A DNA stretch of 64,000 nt from an uncultured Bacteroidales bacterium (GCA_900318085.1 ONJF01000021.1:1-64000); one strand, 5' to 3'; shown: positions 17,801 to 25,345, counted from the first letter of the stretch. The notes: a model not told the origin generated them from the sequence alone. Program-made: numbers and translations.

Positions 17801-20473
17801 GGCAAACGTTTTGTCAGAGCCGTATTGCAACACCCAATCGTTGGCCGAGCCGTTTTCCGTCCAGCTCAGGGTGGCCACGGTGGCATCCGTTTCGGTGAGG
17901 GTGGCCTGCAAGTTGACGGGTTTGGGGCATGTCGGAGGCAAAATGTCAATGAGGATGTTGTTGCGGTACGCGGGGTAGTATCTGCTGCCTGAATAGGTGT
18001 TGGAAGTCAGATTGGGGACATAGCTGTTGCTATACCAATAAAGACACTTGGCTCCTGTGCAAGAGGTTGTGAGGAATCTGTGGTTATCTGTAAAACACCC
18101 ATTTACATTGTCATAAACGGCGACCAACAAGTTACTATTGCCATTGTATTCGAAGGGTGTGTCAAGGTCGATGGTCACCCAGCCTGGCTCGGAGGCCGAC
18201 AAGGTTCCCGTCCACACAAGATTGTTATCGTACAGAGACACCTTGTCATTGTTGTTGGATATGAACACACTGCGAGTCACGTTCATCATGTACACCTTGA
18301 GGTTGCTCATAGAGAACGAATAGGATGAATTATAGTAGAAGCTGATGGAGTAGATCGTGCCTTCAATGCCTATCTCATCGGCCGTATAGATTTGTTCCGT
18401 AAGGGAATAATTATAGGGCATGGTGACCGGGTAATAGGGGGAATAATTCGTAGTCGCTTCATCACCAATGACGATGTTCAAGCAGTTGGTTGGCCTGAAA
18501 TTAACCGGCTTGCTCCAGTTGCTCCCGCTATCGCCGCTTACGGCTTTCACGCGGGCGTAATAACGGACTTCGGGTGTCAGGCCAGTGAGGTTACAGGTGG
18601 GCGTGCCGTTCACGGTCAACGAGCTGGCCCCTGTGAAGTCGGCAGCCGTGCCGTACTCCACCATCCAGCTGGTAGCCGAGCCTTTCTCTGTCCAACTCAG
18701 CGATGCCGTTGTGGCGTCGCCCTCGGTGAGGGTGGCTTGCAGGTCGACAGGTCTAGGATAAGCGACAGGCAAGATGTCGAACTGGGTGTTGTTGCGAGCA
18801 TAGTTGCGGCCATTTGAACCACTGTAAGAAGTACTATTATTATACGGATCTGGGATATAACTACTGGAATTGGTGTACCAATATAGACATCTATAAAAGT
18901 CATAAGAGGTACTTCGGAATTTGTAATCGTTAGAGAAGCTCCCGGAAGTGTTGTCGCAAAGGCACACCAAAAGATTGCTTGCCCCGTCATAGTCAAAGGG
19001 CGTGTCGAGGTAGATGGTCACCCAGCCTGCCTCGGTGGCTGAGAAAGTACCTGTCCAAACGAGGTTGTCAGCCGTCAGAGGTTCCTTGTCAGTAGCATTG
19101 GCGAACTCATTGCGATCCACATACTTCATGAACACTCTTATGTTATCCATAGAGAATGGGGCGGTATTGTCGTAGTAGAAACTCACCGCATAGATTGTGC
19201 CTTCCATGTCTATCTCTTCAGCCGTAAAGATTTGCTGCGTCAGGGAATAATTATAAGTCATAGCAAGGGGAAACATGGCGGTAGTACCGGTGCCCTCGCC
19301 GATGGTGACAACGTTGCAGTTGGTAGGCCGGAAGGTGAGTGTGTTGCTCCACTGGCTCTGGTCGCCACCGCCGCAGTCGGCCTTCACACGGGCGTAGTAT
19401 TTGGTCTCGGGTGTGAGGTTGATGATACTACAAGAAGGCGTGTTGTTTACATTCACTGCAATGGCGCCCGTGAAGTCGGCATTCGGGCTGTATTGCAGCA
19501 CCCAGTCGGTGGCCTCGCCGCTCTCGATCCAACTCAGCGTGGCCACGGTGGCGTTGCCTTGGGTAAGCGTGGCTTGCAGGTCGACGGGTTTGGGGCAAGA
19601 GACTTGGGTATGGAAGGTGGTGGTAGCAAAGTTACTTTCGACATTGTCGGGATAGAGGGCCTTCACCTGGAAGTTGTAGTCGGTGTCGGAGGTCAGACCA
19701 TAGAGCGTGACAGAAGTCTCGGTAGTGCTCTCCAAGGTGGTCCACCCGCCTCCTGCAGGCTGGTATTGGTATGCGTAGCCGATTACATCCTCGTTGGGGG
19801 CAGTCCACGACAGGGTGGCGCCATGGGAAGTAACGTTGGTGGCGGTGAGATTCTTAGGTTTGTTGCCATATTCATAAGTGAAGGTAGCCTTCGGTAGGAA
19901 GTTGCGTTGCGTGGCAGAGACCGAACTTAGACCACTGTTGCTATATCCTTGCACCGAAGCTCCTGACACTGTCTCTCCATAGAAATTACAAGAACTATAC
20001 GAATCCGGTGCTGTGCGATATACACCTATCAATAGGTTGCCTCCATTGTAAGCATAGTTTTGAGCAAAATTCACAATAACTTGTTGACTAGACACATTGA
20101 GTGTACCTTCGTAAACGATGGTAGCACCACTATTGCCTTGATAAGAACTTATAGACGTAAAATCTACTTCCTTCAAAAACACTTGGAAGGATCCATTCCA
20201 ATTATTAGGATTAGCTTCGGTGTAGAATTGTAGCTTATTAATCTCACTGCCATTCATGGCACTGAGTTCAGCAGCAGGATACACCATCTCGCACTTTTGA
20301 TAGGCATCACACCAATAGCCGTAGATAGGAACATACCCATTGGTCGTGCTGCCATTATGCACAGTTAATGTTTCCTGTCCCATAACACTCATTGGCACAA
20401 GAAAAGCCGCCAGAAGGAGCAAAAGGGCAAGCCTGTTTCGGCTTGTCAAATGTTGTAAAGCTTTCGTTTTCAT
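8855..20473 (-). CDS. Giant secreted fibronectin-III repeat protein (3872 aa)
   Basis: Predicted cell-surface or secreted modular protein. It opens with a long signal peptide (residues 1-33, ending VPMSVMGQ). About 15 fibronectin-III units follow (LQATL...ATLSW...YYARVKADCGG). Between them lie about eight copies of a roughly 150-residue module: five of the type YNYSLTQQIFTAEEI...EGTIY...FYY (starting near residues 385, 662, 947, 1223, 1512) and three diverged ones (near 35, 1884, 2258). Around residue 2534 sits a cleaved-adhesin/MAM-like domain (FFEDFEGYGSGSG). Two copies of a roughly 90-residue cysteine-containing domain lie near 3270 and 3610. The last 145 residues form a GWNWW module, also found at the end of the protein at 61615-64000. 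No classical T9SS type A tail is present. Adhesion or matrix function is inferred only. A terminator closes the transcript. Confidence 0.9.
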   Translation of the reverse strand: MKTKALQHLTSRNRLALLLLLAAFLVPMSVMGQETLTVHNGSTTNGYVPIYGYWCDAYQKCEMVYPAAELSAMNGSEINKLQFYTEANPNNWNGSFQVFLKEVDFTSISSYQGNSGATIVYEGTLNVSSQQVIVNFAQNYAYNGGNLLIGVYRTAPDSYSSCNFYGETVSGASVQGYSNSGLSSVSATQRNFLPKATFTYEYGNKPKNLTATNVTSHGATLSWTAPNEDVIGYAYQYQPAGGGWTTLESTTETSVTLYGLTSDTDYNFQVKALYPDNVESNFATTTFHTQVSCPKPVDLQATLTQGNATVATLSWIESGEATDWVLQYSPNADFTGAIAVNVNNTPSCSIINLTPETKYYARVKADCGGGDQSQWSNTLTFRPTNCNVVTIGEGTGTTAMFPLAMTYNYSLTQQIFTAEEIDMEGTIYAVSFYYDNTAPFSMDNIRVFMKYVDRNEFANATDKEPLTADNLVWTGTFSATEAGWVTIYLDTPFDYDGASNLLVCLCDNTSGSFSNDYKFRSTSYDFYRCLYWYTNSSSYIPDPYNNSTSYSGSNGRNYARNNTQFDILPVAYPRPVDLQATLTEGDATTASLSWTEKGSATSWMVEYGTAADFTGASSLTVNGTPTCNLTGLTPEVRYYARVKAVSGDSGSNWSKPVNFRPTNCLNIVIGDEATTNYSPYYPVTMPYNYSLTEQIYTADEIGIEGTIYSISFYYNSSYSFSMSNLKVYMMNVTRSVFISNNNDKVSLYDNNLVWTGTLSASEPGWVTIDLDTPFEYNGNSNLLVAVYDNVNGCFTDNHRFLTTSCTGAKCLYWYSNSYVPNLTSNTYSGSRYYPAYRNNILIDILPPTCPKPVNLQATLTETDATVATLSWTENGSANDWVLQYGSDKTFAEGTYSEMTSGFVVDCTTITANLTNLTPEQRLYARVKANCGGDAESQWSKSIEFRPTSCDLVEILGNSTSSSYYYPLSSMNNYSMSQQIFTSDEIGREGTIYSVGFYYYTNTNPFSISGVKIYMKNVTRSVFVNYEKEPLTEDNLVWTGTFSADQSGWFTINLDTSFAYDGVSNLLVAVWDPTNGKLSSNYIFRVGSCTGNKSIVWYHDTANPDPTDNITNYTGSQSIGQSRNHIQFGVLPVSCRRPANLQATLDPTDATIATLSWEEKGEATNWVLEYSLEEDFTNATSVNVSGTPSINLTGLTAEAKYYARVKADCGSTQSEWSYSVEFRPTLCTYVTIGTETNTHTFPVRLDNNTSRTQQIYMAEEIGMEGLIYDISFYYKSFSSFSFDNIVMSMKNVTRSEFTSTNMEATTEDDIVWSGTFKAIRDGWVTLTLDTPFAYDGVSNLLVELYDGYDTDGRLNGNYCLFYMSSTNPFYRTVHWDYNYNGNAVPQYISDPGGNSSSMQTIRNNIRLGIMPDTHPRPSDVEASLSAFIPTTATISWTERGEATSWTLQYGTDSEFSEGTYLEMTDDFTVDGNSITANLTGLTPETTYYARVKSNYDGGIESGWSLTCEFIPTAYITIGDGNSATSSHPVSTYYNYSFTQQIYTADEIIAAKGGAGTFTSIAFNYRGYANASNTMEGIQVYMINTDKSVFSGYSDLVALSEADKVYEGPLELPAEGGWTTLVLDNEFDYDGTNILICVIDPTEGCPTGNSSCTFYTTSTTYTTSLYRYDNSTVFDVATLTNYTANTTNSHNNIRFLPTLYPKPRHLMVDNITPHTADLAWTAHDSSVTGYEYQYKLGEGEWTDLASTTNTTVTLTELTPEGEYTFRVKALYADGTSDFVSLNFTVLATCPKPTDLQYAPTVGDGTVATLTWQQGYFEEAWVLQYGTDSEFTDGTYTEVTTGFTVEGTAITANLTSLTPEVTYYARVKADCGGGDQSYWSNVVEFTPTDVISLTVVNGTTSRNRYIPLNCLYADKGTRSQFIIPYTRLFEVVDGEIKALTFYPSSPTAFELYDDSFKIYLAEVDFNTFASAEYYNWDDMTQVYDGHLTCDGHQMTITFDTPYYYNGGNLMIGFYEYEYGTAGSSYDYYWWKVEEQDAVTAVYSYASNSQGEYGAVTTEEYLPNTTVHYVARAITDTPRPKYLTANCVLARTATMKWVAPAENVTGYQYQYKADGAEEWTVGSTTDTVVNLTDLTVVTPYTFQVKALYPNEGESAYANVSFTTHNLCDVPTDLTATLVPYNGSMAIISWTENGEATDWVLQYNTDNVFDTESTIEITEGFEVVDGNHVSYVLTGLTEVATYVRVRPDCNEELWANPISFTPAYANFQFNVTSTYHNYVPFYGSSVNYGTKSQFIIPSEMLSGLAGGTVKRMGFQKHSSYGSSSSSNSTYGNAVFKVFVKEVDNTSFSNGATPAAADWTDWNSMSEVYTGILTISSGLMWIELDEGFVYGGDNLMVGFMDSIPGSSITYTYWYGATNGPSYSTVYAHKTSESGDYQYNSNNFLPLIYFRYIPTEYPRMDNVVTVAVTATTALFSWEAPNENVTGYAYQYKLRNEEWPEEWTTTNDTEVTLEGLQQAKHQRFRVKALYGENESVPFTVDFLTECDTYADIPFFEDFEGYGSGSGVMPYCWNRIGNNNCPNILMASGENYLGSYYLAFKYGSSSSYPDQYAILPQMQNLDDLRVKFYAQIENPDRPVVIYVGVMTDPADASTFTLVGEVTVSDYNYRKFKVSLDSYTGGDGYIALKVAPTENGLYSNLYVDNVTVEPIPSCEEPEIEEAFDITNHTATLSWTDDGASAWQVYVSTENVLPAEPEGLQTVTTNPSTINGLEAETPYYAWVRSLCGDGTYSPWSDAYTFTTEVACPIPVNLEVTNVTGHTATLNWTDLYGEPTQWEIQYYHNDETSLVTADNVPFTLSGLDAESGYYDVKVRAWCGETDGWSEWSNTVYFYTPVSCFPVTDLQVSELGTTTATLTWGIDPQQGLDNMPTEWNVIYAVAPATMFDFESENTTPGYSVYSENNETPWSIVEDADNAHSTSHYMQSPDCYGYIEFPAYGGGAASFWAKSLVEDENDAVYISIYYDGNSSSGSGGDYKGRGNDKDRNSYMGGYIVTSDTYKKITVDLADYQGEGTLRLQLEGQIALDDITVNMPGMTVTNQTLNFNQGTLGNDVYLDGWSLEYDGDNGYLMSEANYTNDWGGAYADFPIQLGGEVTFRAKALEVTEAVEYTVAIWDWNFDEVITETQISVTDAFADYELDLSDYSGMAYLEFIANDQPSLVIDDLTLDVPSMGYTTTTVSDNMLQLNDLQQLAVYTVGVQAHCGEEDDSDLETTSFVPALCESGDQCQISYEWNTVDGDGPWSDAYLKVIHHESGLRVAMCRMENGTSGMGYFSLCDDEVYDLYCYYGGKGYVDFTVYDPAGEVIASYAQFQSLTEEDDPYIQFTMDCDVCQWPTHLMASNLTTQSATLTWEQGGDVTSWLVSYKDLNAMGDVILNQSDWTALPQNWTPLTFDEDYNLVETEDWTPENGALVSNTMSFLFIPVSLGGQAVVTARGSEDEALLVGIYQGGSPVGMNVNNLSEESIEQHFLSEDPQQYVVDLSGYQGDGYLFLYHGCGDEPANLYLDQLVVYGPADWSEGVVVNTTPTYTIGDLTPGTTCQARVQAVCGVGEYGNPAMVSFVTPLCNPENQCTISYILRDSYGDSWENAYVSVVHHNSDTEVARLTMKSNDGYELAGTLALCDGETYDFMYVYGNCCANEHRFAIYDPSGEVVMDYLNGTPNQTDVVSYTMDCSGTPTTVLLSEGWNWWTPISEVSVDVLATAIGDYVEAVITENGEPVSTFVPGEMYRILVNDDCELILTGAQATSAEIEIGQDANWFGFIGSEMSVDDAFADFEPEVGDKVVSQDQGFAIYDGEQWVGTLTTLVPGKGYVYVSQASETKTLYLGQ

Positions 20474-20617
20474 ATGATTAAGTTTAATTTGATTGTTTTT
20501 ATGAGGGTAAAGTTATGAAATCTTTTGATTCATAATGATAAAATGGGTCAATAATGAAACTTTTTTTACAATGATTCCATTCTTTGACAAAAAAACGGGG
20601 ATTTCAGAAAAAAACCA

Positions 20618-20625
20618 TATCTTCG
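20618..20625 (+). promoter_or_regulatory. Possible -7 box for the GH106 gene
   Basis: TATCTTCG followed by CACCC, one mismatch from TAnnTTTG, 30 nt ahead of the ATG at 20655. It supports the downstream start, because the open frame itself begins upstream of the box. Confidence 0.4.
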
Positions 20626-20654
20626 CACCCAATAGGCAAAAACAGCCAACCCAA

Positions 20655-23600
20655 ATGCAACCACCGAAATCCATCCTCCTGCTGGCCGCCACCTTCCTAC
20701 TCTGCTGTTGCACACCACAACAGCAAGGGCCCAACATGGAACAGATGTATGCCGAGTTCCAACAGCCCGCCTCGCAATACCGTCCCTTCGTGCGCTGGTG
20801 GTGGAACGGCGACAAGGTGGAGGCCGATGAACTCGTACGCGAGTTGCGTCTCTTGAAAGAGGCTGGCATCGGCGGCGTTGAGATCAACCCCATCGCCTTC
20901 CCTACCTATTGCGACAGCCTCGGCAAGACCTCCCTCCCATGGCTCAGCCGTGAATGGATTGACATGCTCAAGGTATGCTTCGACGAAGCCGACTCCCTCG
21001 ACCTGACTTGCGACCTCCTCGTGGGCTCTGGATGGCCTTTCGGTGCCGAGTTTCTCAATGAAGAGGAACGAGCGCAGATTGTGGTCAACTATGCGGAGAC
21101 GGTGACGGGCCCCACCACCCTCACCCTCATCCTCGACAGCATTTGCGAGAAAGCCATGCCCAAGGTGAGTTCGCCTTATAAGGGAAACACCAAGGAGCTG
21201 ATGATGCTGAAGCTTTTTCCGAATCCTGCTTCGAGCGTTGATGAGGGCATTGACATCATGACGGCCCTTCGACAGGCTCAGGGACCTGCTTCTCCTGATA
21301 AAACAAAGGCGCCTGAGCCCGTCGAAGGCCCGACAGATAGCATCATCACTATCGAAGTCCCCGAAGGAGAATACACCCTTGCCGCATTGGTGAAAATCAA
21401 TGGTTTTTTGGAAGTCATCAACGGCGCGCCAGGCGCGGCCGGTCCCGTGCTCGACCATTTCAACACCGAAGCAGTCAACCGATACCTTTATAACATGTCG
21501 GACAAGATTGAGGCGCAGATTGGACCGTTGAAAGGCAACATCCGCGCCCTCTTCACCGACAGTATGGAACTCGAAGGCGCCAACTGGACGAATGATATGG
21601 CCGTGGAGTTCCAAAAACGCTACGGCTATGACATCACGGAATGGCTGCCTTTTATCCTCTTCAAGATTGGCTCGATGGGTAGCGCACTCAACTATGAGCC
21701 TGTGGTACCGATGACAGATGAGTTCCAAAAGGAGGTCCAACGCGCCCGCTATGACTTCGAGGACTTCAAGGCGCAACTGATGCAGGAACGCTTCACCACC
21801 ACCTATCTCGCCTGGTGCCACAACCTTGGCGTGAAGGCTCGCGCCCAAGCCTACGGTCGCGGCTTCTACCCCCTAGAGAATGCCATGGGTTACGACATCC
21901 CCGAAGGCGAGTCTTGGACCACCAACTGGCTGCGCCACAAGCCTGGTGAGGAGATGTCGGAGAACGACTATCGTCGTGGCCGCGCCTACACCATGGTCAA
22001 CAAGTTCGTGTCGTCGGCTGCCCACCTCGCCAGCAACCGCATCGTCAGTTGCGAAGAGATGACCAACACCTACACGGTGTTCAACATGACACTTGAGCAG
22101 CTCAAGATCGGTGGCGACCAATCGGCCATGTCGGGCGTAACCCACAGCGTCTTCCATGGCTTCAACTATTCGCCCAACCTCGAAGTGCCCTTCCCTGGAT
22201 GGGTGCGCTACGGCGCCTATTACAGCGAGAACAACAACTGGTGGCCATATTTCAAGTACTACAACGACTACAAGGCACGACTCTCCTATGCCCTACAGCA
22301 CGGCACCTATTATGCCGACATCGCCATCCTCAACCCTGAAAACGACATGTGGAGCACCATCGGGATGCAAAACGAACCCTTCCCCAACACCACGCGCGCG
22401 CCCTACAAGACTATGATTTGGGAAGCCATCAACAAATGCGGTGGCGGCGTGGACTATGTGAGCGAGAACATCATCAAGGCGTCAACCATTAAAAAAGGCA
22501 ACCTTTGTTTTAACCAACGGAAATACAATACGCTGATGCTCATCGATGTGGAGAGTCTGCACCCCACGACCGCCGAGCAACTATTGAAGTTCGTGGAGAC
22601 AGGAGGTAAGATTGTCTGTATCGACACCATACCCTACCAATCGTTGGGCAGGCCTTGCGACCATCAAAAGAACGATTCCCTGGTGAAAGCCACGATGGAA
22701 AAAGTGATGCGGCATACCGACAATTTTGTCTTCGTTGAGCCACCGAAAGAAGGCTTTATTCCTTGGTATGACAGCCTGATGTATGCAGAGCGTCTTCCCC
22801 ACTACCTCAACATCGAGAGTCCCGACCCTTATGTGATGCAAAATCGCTACACCACCGACGACGGCAGCGAGATGGTGCTACTCTGCAATAGCCACCGCTA
22901 TCAGGCACACCAAACTCAAATCACCTTCGACAAAGCTTTGACACATAAGCGGAAAGCCCAAGTTTGGGATATGCAAACCGGGAAACGCTATGCCTTGCCG
23001 TTGGAGGAAGACGGCAGCTACACCTTTGACCTTGGACCTGTCGAATCGGTGCTCATCGTGTTCGAAAGGACCAAAAAGGACCAGCACATGCCCATTTGGC
23101 AACCGCTGTATACGAGAATTAATGCGATGTCACCTACCGACCTCTCAGAGGACTGGAACATCACACTTTGTCACAGCCTCTTGCACGACACCACCGACGC
23201 CCATTTCGGCACCTTGTTCGACTTGAAAGACAGCGAGGCTTACCAGCATTTCTGCGGGACTATCGTGTATCGCAAGACTATTGATGTAGGTAGAGACGGT
23301 GTGCACACCGTCTCTACAATCCTGGATTTAGGATTGGTGGAAGGTGTGTCCGAGGTATTGGTCAACGGGCAATCCGCAGGTGTCCAATATTATGGAAGGC
23401 GCATTTACGACATCGGAAAACTTCTCAAAGAAGGCCCAAACGACATTGAAATCCGCGTGACAACCACGATGGGCAACTACCTCAAGACCTTCAGCCGCGA
23501 GGAAAACCAGACCACTTGGGTCTATGTCAACCACCCCAGACGGGACCAGCCTTTGCAGCCTATGGGGATGATAGGACCGGTGAGGCTTTACACAGGGGAA

Positions 23601-23681
23601 ACCGCAGACCGTCAACACGAAGGAACCGACATATCGATAAAGCAAAACGATATCCCCTCAACAGAACGACCACCCATTTGA
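20655..23681 (+). CDS. GH106-type alpha-L-rhamnosidase, lipoprotein
   Basis: Predicted exo-acting glycosidase that removes alpha-L-rhamnose from pectic chains such as rhamnogalacturonan. The 1008-residue protein starts with a lipoprotein signal (MQPPKSILLLAATFLLCCCTP), suggesting an outer-membrane or periplasmic location. The N-terminal catalytic region carries FVRWWWNGDKVEADELVREL and AGIGGVEINPIAFP, the hallmark opening of GH106. A C-terminal beta-sandwich follows (ITLCHSLLHDTTDAHFG, then VLVNGQSAGVQYYGRRIYDI). I did not map the catalytic glutamates. Odd features: an in-frame inverted-repeat insertion at 21264-21330 encoding RQAQGP...PEPVEGP, and a perfect 28-nt palindrome at 23290-23317 read as VGRDGVHTVST. 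The neighbour 76 nt downstream is a GH28 enzyme, so a small pectin-degrading pair is likely. No SusC/SusD genes adjoin it. Confidence 0.87.
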   Translation: MQPPKSILLLAATFLLCCCTPQQQGPNMEQMYAEFQQPASQYRPFVRWWWNGDKVEADELVRELRLLKEAGIGGVEINPIAFPTYCDSLGKTSLPWLSREWIDMLKVCFDEADSLDLTCDLLVGSGWPFGAEFLNEEERAQIVVNYAETVTGPTTLTLILDSICEKAMPKVSSPYKGNTKELMMLKLFPNPASSVDEGIDIMTALRQAQGPASPDKTKAPEPVEGPTDSIITIEVPEGEYTLAALVKINGFLEVINGAPGAAGPVLDHFNTEAVNRYLYNMSDKIEAQIGPLKGNIRALFTDSMELEGANWTNDMAVEFQKRYGYDITEWLPFILFKIGSMGSALNYEPVVPMTDEFQKEVQRARYDFEDFKAQLMQERFTTTYLAWCHNLGVKARAQAYGRGFYPLENAMGYDIPEGESWTTNWLRHKPGEEMSENDYRRGRAYTMVNKFVSSAAHLASNRIVSCEEMTNTYTVFNMTLEQLKIGGDQSAMSGVTHSVFHGFNYSPNLEVPFPGWVRYGAYYSENNNWWPYFKYYNDYKARLSYALQHGTYYADIAILNPENDMWSTIGMQNEPFPNTTRAPYKTMIWEAINKCGGGVDYVSENIIKASTIKKGNLCFNQRKYNTLMLIDVESLHPTTAEQLLKFVETGGKIVCIDTIPYQSLGRPCDHQKNDSLVKATMEKVMRHTDNFVFVEPPKEGFIPWYDSLMYAERLPHYLNIESPDPYVMQNRYTTDDGSEMVLLCNSHRYQAHQTQITFDKALTHKRKAQVWDMQTGKRYALPLEEDGSYTFDLGPVESVLIVFERTKKDQHMPIWQPLYTRINAMSPTDLSEDWNITLCHSLLHDTTDAHFGTLFDLKDSEAYQHFCGTIVYRKTIDVGRDGVHTVSTILDLGLVEGVSEVLVNGQSAGVQYYGRRIYDIGKLLKEGPNDIEIRVTTTMGNYLKTFSREENQTTWVYVNHPRRDQPLQPMGMIGPVRLYTGETADRQHEGTDISIKQNDIPSTERPPI
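21264..21330. repeat. In-frame inverted-repeat element, copy 1 (CTTCGACAGGCTCAG family)
   Basis: The left arm 21264-21286 contains CCCTTCGACAGGCTCAGGG. The right arm 21308-21330 is its near-complement (GCCTGAGCCCGTCGAAGGCC), so the segment can fold into a stem of about 20 bp around a 25-nt loop. It is read in frame as RQAQGP, a spacer, then PEPVEGP. The 22-nt left arm is identical to 52035-52056 in the GH95 gene. Confidence 0.85.
23290..23317. repeat. Perfect 28-nt palindrome inside GH106 gene
   Basis: The segment begins GTAGAGACGGTGTG and equals its own reverse complement over 28 nt. It is read in frame and resembles short dispersed palindromic repeats known from other bacterial genomes. 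Confidence 0.85.
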
Positions 23682-23684
23682 TTG

Positions 23685-23713
23685 GGAGATCGCGGATCGA
23701 GTCCGCGATGACG
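23685..23713. repeat. Intergenic palindromic repeat (GGAGAT-GCGG...CCGC-ATGACG family)
   Basis: A 29-nt element with internal dyad symmetry (CGCGGAT...GTCCGCG) starts 4 nt after the GH106 stop. It is the same family as the two arms at 58271-58362. Confidence 0.75.
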
Positions 23714-23757
23714 CCCCAAAAAAAAGAAGTCATTAACAAACAGAAACAAACAACAAA

Positions 23758-25230
23758 ATGAAAAAGTACCTGCTAACCTTCTTTCTGGTTTTACTGACAG
23801 TCTTTGCGCAAGCACAGGAACCTAAACCCACCTACAATGCCTCGAAGTTCGGCATCCGCAGCGACGGCGTGACGATGAACACCCGCAGCATCCAATTCGC
23901 CATCGACTGGATTGCGGAGCAAGGGGGCGGCACCCTGCGTTTTTGGGTGGGCCGTTACCTCACAGGTAGCATCCACATGAAGTCCAATGTCACCATCGAG
24001 TTGATGGAAGGTGCCGTGCTCGTGGGCAGCACCAACCCCTTCGACTACGACCGCCTCAACGCCACCAACGACCATGGCCTCATCTTGGCCGAAGGCGTCG
24101 AGAACATCCGTCTTATCGGCGTCTATAACAGCGGCGGTGTCATCGAAGGGCAAGGACGCGAGTTGGGTAACAACTGCACCGATTTGGTACACAAGGGCCT
24201 GATGAAGGACAAGTTGAGCAACGACCGCGTGGGCGAGGGATTCCGTCCTAGACTGTTGATTTTCAGGGAGTGCAAGAATGTGGAAGTCGACAACGTCACC
24301 TTCCGCAACGCCGCCAACTGGGTGACCATGTACGACCAATGCGAAAATGTCAAGGTCAACAATGTGCGCATCCAAAGCACCGCCTTCTGGAACAACGACG
24401 GCATCGACATCGTGGACTGCGACGGCTTCCTTTTGACCAACAGTTACATTGACGCCAGCGATGATGCCATCTGCCTCAAATCACACAGCGCCAAAAAGTT
24501 GTGCCAAAATGTGGAGGTACGTCACTGCACCGCACGCAGCAGCGCCAGCGGTATCAAGTTCGGCACCATGGGTGCAGGGGGATTCAAGAATGTTAGGATT
24601 ATCGACAACACCGTTTATGACACCTACCGCAGCGCTATCACCGTTCAAAGTGTCGACGGCGGCATCTGCGAAAACATCCTCGTCGACTCGCTCTATGCCA
24701 CCAATGTGGGCAACGCCATCTACCTCAACGTGGGCGCACGCCGCGACAAGCAGAGTTTCATGGACGGCATCACCATCCGCAACCTCTATTGCGAGGTGGC
24801 CGCCACCAAGCCCGATGCAGGATACGAGTATGAAGGTCCTATAGAAGACCTACCACGCAACATCTCGCCTTGTAGCATCATCGGACTGAAAGACAGCAAG
24901 ATAAAGAATGTTACATTGGAGAACATAGAGATTGTCTTCCCCGGTGGCGGCGATCCTCACTATGCCCATGTCGGCCTTGACGAACTGGACAAAGTGCCCG
25001 AGATGCCCAAGGCCTACCCAGAGTTCTCGCAACACATGGAATTGCCCGCCTGGGGCTTCTTCATCCGCCATGTCGACGGACTCACGATGAACAACATCAC
25101 ATTAAGAGCCTTGAAAAAAGATTATCGTACCGCCATTGTGCTGGACGATGTCGACAACCACAGCATCAGCCAACTCAAGGTGGAAGAACCTCACGGAGAC
25201 CATAAAGAATCTATATTTGAACGCAAATGA
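23758..25230 (+). CDS. GH28-family polygalacturonase-like enzyme, secreted
   Basis: Predicted pectin glycosidase with a right-handed parallel beta-helix. The 490-residue protein starts with a signal peptide (MKKYLLTFFLVLLTVFAQAQ). It continues with YNASKFGIRSDGVTMNTRSIQFAID, the usual entry of GH28 proteins. Active-site-like motifs are WNNDGIDIVDC (near residue 211; NTDG in classical members), DASDDAICLKS (near 234; DD pair kept) and SASGIKFGT (near 262), where classical members have a GHG histidine. The loss of that histidine and the altered NTDG suggest a divergent subfamily with a different substrate or bond preference. An end-acting galacturonosidase or rhamnogalacturonan-acting enzyme is possible. 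Pairing with GH106 supports a pectin role. Confidence 0.82.
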   Translation: MKKYLLTFFLVLLTVFAQAQEPKPTYNASKFGIRSDGVTMNTRSIQFAIDWIAEQGGGTLRFWVGRYLTGSIHMKSNVTIELMEGAVLVGSTNPFDYDRLNATNDHGLILAEGVENIRLIGVYNSGGVIEGQGRELGNNCTDLVHKGLMKDKLSNDRVGEGFRPRLLIFRECKNVEVDNVTFRNAANWVTMYDQCENVKVNNVRIQSTAFWNNDGIDIVDCDGFLLTNSYIDASDDAICLKSHSAKKLCQNVEVRHCTARSSASGIKFGTMGAGGFKNVRIIDNTVYDTYRSAITVQSVDGGICENILVDSLYATNVGNAIYLNVGARRDKQSFMDGITIRNLYCEVAATKPDAGYEYEGPIEDLPRNISPCSIIGLKDSKIKNVTLENIEIVFPGGGDPHYAHVGLDELDKVPEMPKAYPEFSQHMELPAWGFFIRHVDGLTMNNITLRALKKDYRTAIVLDDVDNHSISQLKVEEPHGDHKESIFERK

Positions 25231-25345
25231 GTCTTTGCTTTTTTGGGAAAATCTCAATAAACGGCAGACCCCTTTGAAAATCAAGGCATTAAAAATGTAA
25301 TAATCTTATTTTCAATATTTTAAAGAAAATCATCAAATTATTTCT

